A model generated the notes under the pieces. It was not told where the DNA came from. It did no database searches and was given only the letters and a program-made list of their open reading frames with translations. A program made the position numbers and the translations under genes. From positions 1-42,855 of the forward strand of contig MVZM01000015.1 of assembly GCA_002068415.1 (NCBI GenBank): a stretch of 42,855 nucleotides of DNA, in the 5' to 3' direction. This stretch comes from Tenericutes bacterium ADurb.BinA124. Its GTDB lineage: Bacteria > Bacillota_I > Bacilli_A > ML615J-28 > CAG-698. Positions 39,844 through 42,855 of this stretch are shown here, one piece after another; position 1 is the stretch's first letter; the number at the start of each line of letters is the position of its first letter.

Positions 39844-42317
39844 TTACGAGTAAATTTCTTTTTTAGAACTTGTTCAACAAACAATTTTGCTAATTCGGGA
39901 TCAAATTGCGTCCCCGCATTAATGATTATTTCTTGAATTGCTTCATCCTCACTCATCTTTTTACGATAAACTCGATCCGAAGTCATCGCTTCAAAAGCAT
40001 CAACAATCCCGATAATCCGGGAAAACAACGGAATTTCCTCTTGTTTGATACCATGTGGATAGCCTGTTCCATCCCAACGTTCATGATGAGTAAGAGCATA
40101 ATCAGCTAAATTGGAATATTCATCGGCCGCCCTTAAAATATGATAACCATTTTCCGTATGCGATTTTATTTTTTCGAATTCTTCTTTGGTTAATTTCTCC
40201 GGTTTACGAAGAATTTCATCAGGGACGGATATTTTCCCAATATCATGAAAAAATCCCGCCATTTCTAATTCTCGTAAATCATCAACACGCAAATTTAAAG
40301 CCATTCCCATTTTTTTACATAAATCACTAACCCGTTCCAAATGCGTTTTTTCTTCATCAAATTTATCCGTTAATGTTTTTACAATAGCTTTAATCGCATT
40401 ATTACGATTGCTTTTACCTTCGGTAACCTTGTTGCGGTACATTTGGTTTTCGGCGTTTTTCATAATCTCTTCAAACGGAACATCGGCATTGGTTTTAATT
40501 TCATAACCAATTGCTATCGATAGCGAAATGTTTTCAATGCTACTACTCATTAATTCCATTTTGATTTTTTCTTTAAGTGATTCCAAAGCTTCATTAGAGG
40601 TTTTGCTAATCAATAAAGCAAACTCATCGCCCCCAATCCGAAAAGCAATGGTATTTTTATTTTCTAAGGCACTAAGAACTTGAGCAACTTTCTTCAGTGC
40701 TCGATCACCGGTATGGTGACCATAAGCATCATTGAAAATTTTTAATCCGTTCAAGTCAATCATCATCATCCCAATCGGATAATAGGCCGGTTTATCTAGT
40801 TTGGTCATCGTTTCAACAAAATGTCTTCGATTATAAAGTCCCGTTAAAAAATCGTGAAGACTTAAATACTCGATTTTCTTTTGCTTTTGCATGTACTCGG
40901 TAATATCCCTTGCTATCCCCACAGCCCCAATGATGTGTTTATTTTCATCATACATTGGTGAAATTGATGCTTCAAAATACAGCTTTTTGCGATTAATAGT
41001 TATTGTCCAGTCATAGACACTGCTAGTGCCTTGAAGGGCTTTACGGTGCGCTTGTTCTCTATCTCGTCCATCTTCACCGAAGATATCAATAACTGTTTTT
41101 CCAATGAAAGCAGGTGGTTCCATTTTTAAAGTTTTCAAACCACGCCCAAAGACGGAAACAAACCGTAACTGCAAATCAATCTCAAAAATAATATCCGCCG
41201 TCGATTGCATCAGTAAAAAAACTCGCTGATTTTCTAAAACTAAATCATGGAAGGTTTTCTGTCCTTCACTAAAATAGAAATCGCTGATTTGTAAAACCTG
41301 GTTTAAAGCCTTCCTAATCGTTAAAAAATCATCTTTCTTTGGTTCAGGCAAACGATAACTGAGGGTTGATTTGAGGTCAATTTTTTGAATATCATTTAGC
41401 AGTTGGTATAATGGGCGGTTAATTCGGTTGTAGTATACTATATAAAAGACAATCGCAATAATTAGCATCGTGATTAGCAAAACCGAAAAGAACCATTTGA
41501 GGACATCCAAGCCATGGGAATATTCTTGCATCGATAAAAATGCCCCCAATAAATAATGATCATCAATAATGTACTTAGTCATTAAGACACCTTTTACATT
41601 ATGAATTTCAAAATCAAATATTGTTTCGGACTTATTTTGAAGAGATTCTAAATTAGGTTCATAAACCGCCAATGGTTTTAGTTCAATTACCGATGCATCT
41701 AGTTCTGGGTAAGCAATTAATTTATCATTCCTATCAATCAAAAAAGCAAAGCCCGTTTCACAAATGGTTTTTTCCGATACAAAATTAATAATTGACCGAA
41801 TGTCGATGTCAGCCGCTAAAACTCCTAAAAAGTTATCATTTTGATCATAAACAGCCATGGTCGCCGTCACAATGATACGATCATTGGTGGCATTAATAAA
41901 GGTCGGTGTGAATTCAATTTTTTGACTATTGACAGCCATTAAATACCACGGTCGTGTCGTTAAATCAAAGCCTGGTTTAGGAACAAAGCCGGAAGAGTTA
42001 ACCATCGTATTATCCGGTCGACCTAAATAAATGGAGGCAACGGGGGGATGTTTTTGCGTAAATTGCACTAAAAACTCTAGCAATTCTTCATCGGTCGGAT
42101 TCATTTGAATAAAATAACTAATTGACTGAAGCCGATTTTCGATTTCCCGAAATTTATGTTCAATGTAAAGCGAAATTGATTCCAACTCTAAAGCGAGCTG
42201 TTCCTCTTGGTTTTCCTTAATTATTTTTGCTGAGAAAAAAAAGAAGTAAGAAAGAGCGCTAAAGGAAATAACATAATAAATTAAAGCTAAGAGGATTTGT
42301 TTTCGCAAAACTTTCAT
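39828..42317 (-). CDS. Membrane sensor with Cache, PAS, GGDEF and HD-GYP domains (cyclic-di-GMP turnover)
   Basis: An 829-residue sensor. Membrane spans at about 8-30 and 272-296 bracket an external double-Cache domain (YLGRPDNTMVNSSGFVPKP, TRPWYLMAV, TPTFINATNDRIIVTAT, FAFLIDRNDKLIAYPE). A HAMP-like stretch, a PAS domain (365-480, VGIARDIT), a GGDEF domain (about 485-640, intact FRIGGDEFA) and an HD-GYP domain (650-829, FFHDIGKI, THHERWDGTGYPHG) follow. The GGDEF makes and the HD-GYP breaks cyclic-di-GMP; both active sites look whole. No RxxD inhibitory site is seen five residues before GGDEF. A single-gene unit with AAGGAG before the ATG and TATAAT at 42341-42346. Confidence 0.93.
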   Translation of the reverse strand: MKVLRKQILLALIYYVISFSALSYFFFFSAKIIKENQEEQLALELESISLYIEHKFREIENRLQSISYFIQMNPTDEELLEFLVQFTQKHPPVASIYLGRPDNTMVNSSGFVPKPGFDLTTRPWYLMAVNSQKIEFTPTFINATNDRIIVTATMAVYDQNDNFLGVLAADIDIRSIINFVSEKTICETGFAFLIDRNDKLIAYPELDASVIELKPLAVYEPNLESLQNKSETIFDFEIHNVKGVLMTKYIIDDHYLLGAFLSMQEYSHGLDVLKWFFSVLLITMLIIAIVFYIVYYNRINRPLYQLLNDIQKIDLKSTLSYRLPEPKKDDFLTIRKALNQVLQISDFYFSEGQKTFHDLVLENQRVFLLMQSTADIIFEIDLQLRFVSVFGRGLKTLKMEPPAFIGKTVIDIFGEDGRDREQAHRKALQGTSSVYDWTITINRKKLYFEASISPMYDENKHIIGAVGIARDITEYMQKQKKIEYLSLHDFLTGLYNRRHFVETMTKLDKPAYYPIGMMMIDLNGLKIFNDAYGHHTGDRALKKVAQVLSALENKNTIAFRIGGDEFALLISKTSNEALESLKEKIKMELMSSSIENISLSIAIGYEIKTNADVPFEEIMKNAENQMYRNKVTEGKSNRNNAIKAIVKTLTDKFDEEKTHLERVSDLCKKMGMALNLRVDDLRELEMAGFFHDIGKISVPDEILRKPEKLTKEEFEKIKSHTENGYHILRAADEYSNLADYALTHHERWDGTGYPHGIKQEEIPLFSRIIGIVDAFEAMTSDRVYRKKMSEDEAIQEIIINAGTQFDPELAKLFVEQVLKKKFTRKGEIN

Positions 42318-42340
42318 ATCTCTTTCTCCTTTCTTTTTTC

Positions 42341-42369
42341 ATTATATCACTATTTAAAATAATTAAAAA
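42341..42369 (-). promoter_or_regulatory. Promoter of the GGDEF/HD-GYP gene
   Basis: TATAAT at 42341-42346 on the minus strand with a poor -35 (TTTTTA, 42364-42369, 17 bases). The remaining gap to 42474 is AT-rich and shows no gene. Confidence 0.45.
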
Positions 42370-42474
42370 GTAATTTGTAAAAAAACAGGGAAAACTAAAG
42401 CAAAACAAAGCTCTAAAAATCTTAATTATCATGATAATGGGATTCATGTTATATAAAAACCAACTTCATAACTC

Positions 42475-42504
42475 AAAAAAAGCTTATCAACATTAAAGAT
42501 AAGC
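42475..42504 (-). terminator. Terminator of the tRNA operon
   Basis: Minus-strand GCTTATC / GATAAGC stem with a 9-nt loop, then TTTTTTT, 14 bases beyond the tRNA-Glu CCA end. Confidence 0.87.
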
Positions 42505-42518
42505 CTAGTAATTAACAA

Positions 42519-42595
42519 TGGTGACCCGTACGGGATTTGAACCCGTGAATGTAGCCTTGAGAGGGCTATGAGTTAAACCGTTTCTCCAACGGGCC
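42519..42595 (-). tRNA. tRNA-Glu, anticodon CUC
   Basis: A 77-base tRNA with encoded CCA. Acceptor GGCCCGT pairs with ACGGGTC (one G-U); anticodon stem TAGCC/GGCTA closes the loop CTCTCAA, anticodon CTC; T-arm ACGGG TTCAAAT CCCGT; short 5-base variable loop. Body resembles Bacillus tRNA-Glu. CUC reads GAG only, so a UUC-anticodon tRNA-Glu must be encoded elsewhere. Confidence 0.9.
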
Positions 42596-42598
42596 AAT

Positions 42599-42675
42599 TG
42601 GTGCGCCCAGCAAGACTTGAACTCGCAACCTCCTGGTTCGAAGCCAGATACTCTATCCAGTTGAGCTATGGACGC
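42599..42675 (-). tRNA. tRNA-Arg, anticodon UCG
   Basis: A 77-base tRNA with encoded CCA. Acceptor GCGTCCA pairs with TGGGCGC (one U-G); anticodon stem CTGG/CCAG region around loop CTTCGAA, anticodon TCG; T-arm GCGAG TTCAAGT CTTGC. UCG reads CGA and perhaps other CGN codons. It is 3 bases upstream of tRNA-Glu in one transcript. Confidence 0.92.
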
Positions 42676-42692
42676 TAAAATCATGCTTGTCT

Positions 42693-42721
42693 ATTTTATC
42701 ATTTTTGTTTAATTAATGCAA
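42693..42721 (-). promoter_or_regulatory. tRNA operon promoter
   Basis: TTGCAT (42716-42721), 17 bases, TAAAAT (42693-42698) on the minus strand, about 18 bases upstream of the tRNA-Arg 5' end. Confidence 0.65.
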
Positions 42722-42800
42722 GATTAAAACCGGGTTTAAAAAGAAAAAAGGTAGATTGTAAATAGAAAGTAGAAAAAAATTTTATGATAAACATATTTGT

Positions 42801-42854
42801 AATTTAGATAGTTCTAAATTATAAAGGCTGTCAGAGTTTTTATAGTTTAGAACT
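42801..42854. repeat. Nested inverted repeats at the window edge
   Basis: A 16-bp inverted repeat (42810-42825 with 42839-42854, one G-U pair on the plus strand, 13-base loop). It shares bases with an alternative 8-bp hairpin AATTTAGA / TCTAAATT (42801-42808 with 42813-42820). The two cannot form together. It may be a terminator or attenuator of a gene beyond the window. Confidence 0.5.
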
Positions 42855-42855
42855 T

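Noticed and set aside
1..42855. CRISPR array, insertion sequence, prophage or integrated element
   Set aside because: No regularly spaced repeats, transposase, integrase or terminal repeats were seen; all genes are household or metabolic.

Overview
The window is a chromosomal segment of an AT-rich, low-GC Gram-positive or mollicute-type bacterium. It has 31 protein genes and two tRNAs; all but two of the protein genes lie on the minus strand. TGA is used as a true stop (aroB and glmS end in TGA inside ATGA overlaps with the next gene), so this is not a code-4 Mycoplasma or Spiroplasma. Gram-positive PolC, a pyrophosphate-type phosphofructokinase, MarR and DegV proteins, strong AGGAGG ribosome sites and TATAAT promoters suggest an anaerobic Bacillota/Mycoplasmatota lineage of the Acholeplasma, Izemoplasma or Haloplasma kind. 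I cannot fix the species. No phage, transposon or CRISPR array is visible, and no gene-free stretch exceeds 300 bases.

Layout. 1-6.5 kb: two paralogous secreted phosphodiester glycosidase-like proteins, a small zinc ribbon, a PPi-dependent phosphofructokinase and a HAD phosphatase. 6.6-8.8 kb (plus strand): tryptophanase and an SRAP/HMCES-type abasic-site protein. 8.8-11.6 kb: a membrane-anchored FMN-binding protein, RlmD-type rRNA methyltransferase and GAPDH. 11.7-17.7 kb: a tightly overlapped operon, aroA-aroB-aroC-(chorismate mutase/aroE/aroK fusion)-aroQ-aroF, covering all seven shikimate steps plus chorismate mutase in six genes. 17.8-23.1 kb: polC and a Bax-inhibitor-1-like membrane protein. 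23.1-27.5 kb: a lipid-flavoured group with a CitE-like domain fused to a hemolysin III/PAQR membrane domain, a serine palmitoyltransferase-like enzyme, a MarR regulator and a DegV/FakB-like protein. 27.7-36.7 kb: a nine-gene operon for glutamate fermentation by the methylaspartate route. 36.8-39.6 kb: three-subunit proton-translocating transhydrogenase. 39.8-42.3 kb: a sensor with both GGDEF and HD-GYP domains. 42.5-42.7 kb: tRNA-Glu(CUC) and tRNA-Arg(UCG).

How it works together. Glutamate mutase (glmS, mutL, glmE) makes 3-methylaspartate from L-glutamate, methylaspartase releases ammonia to give mesaconate, and the citF/E/D/C set in the same operon is then best read as citramalate lyase making pyruvate and acetate. 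The operon ends with glutamate racemase, which could feed D-glutamate into the route. Tryptophanase also yields pyruvate and ammonia, so amino-acid fermentation is a theme, with PPi-PFK and GAPDH for glycolysis and transhydrogenase for NADPH balance.

Most notable: the CitE-like/HlyIII fusion, its SPT-like neighbour (a possible sphingolipid or membrane-homeostasis locus), the CM-AroE-AroK trifunctional protein, and racemase placement in the methylaspartate operon. Several promoters leave leaders of only about 9-12 nt, and several terminators contain the stop codon of the gene they end.
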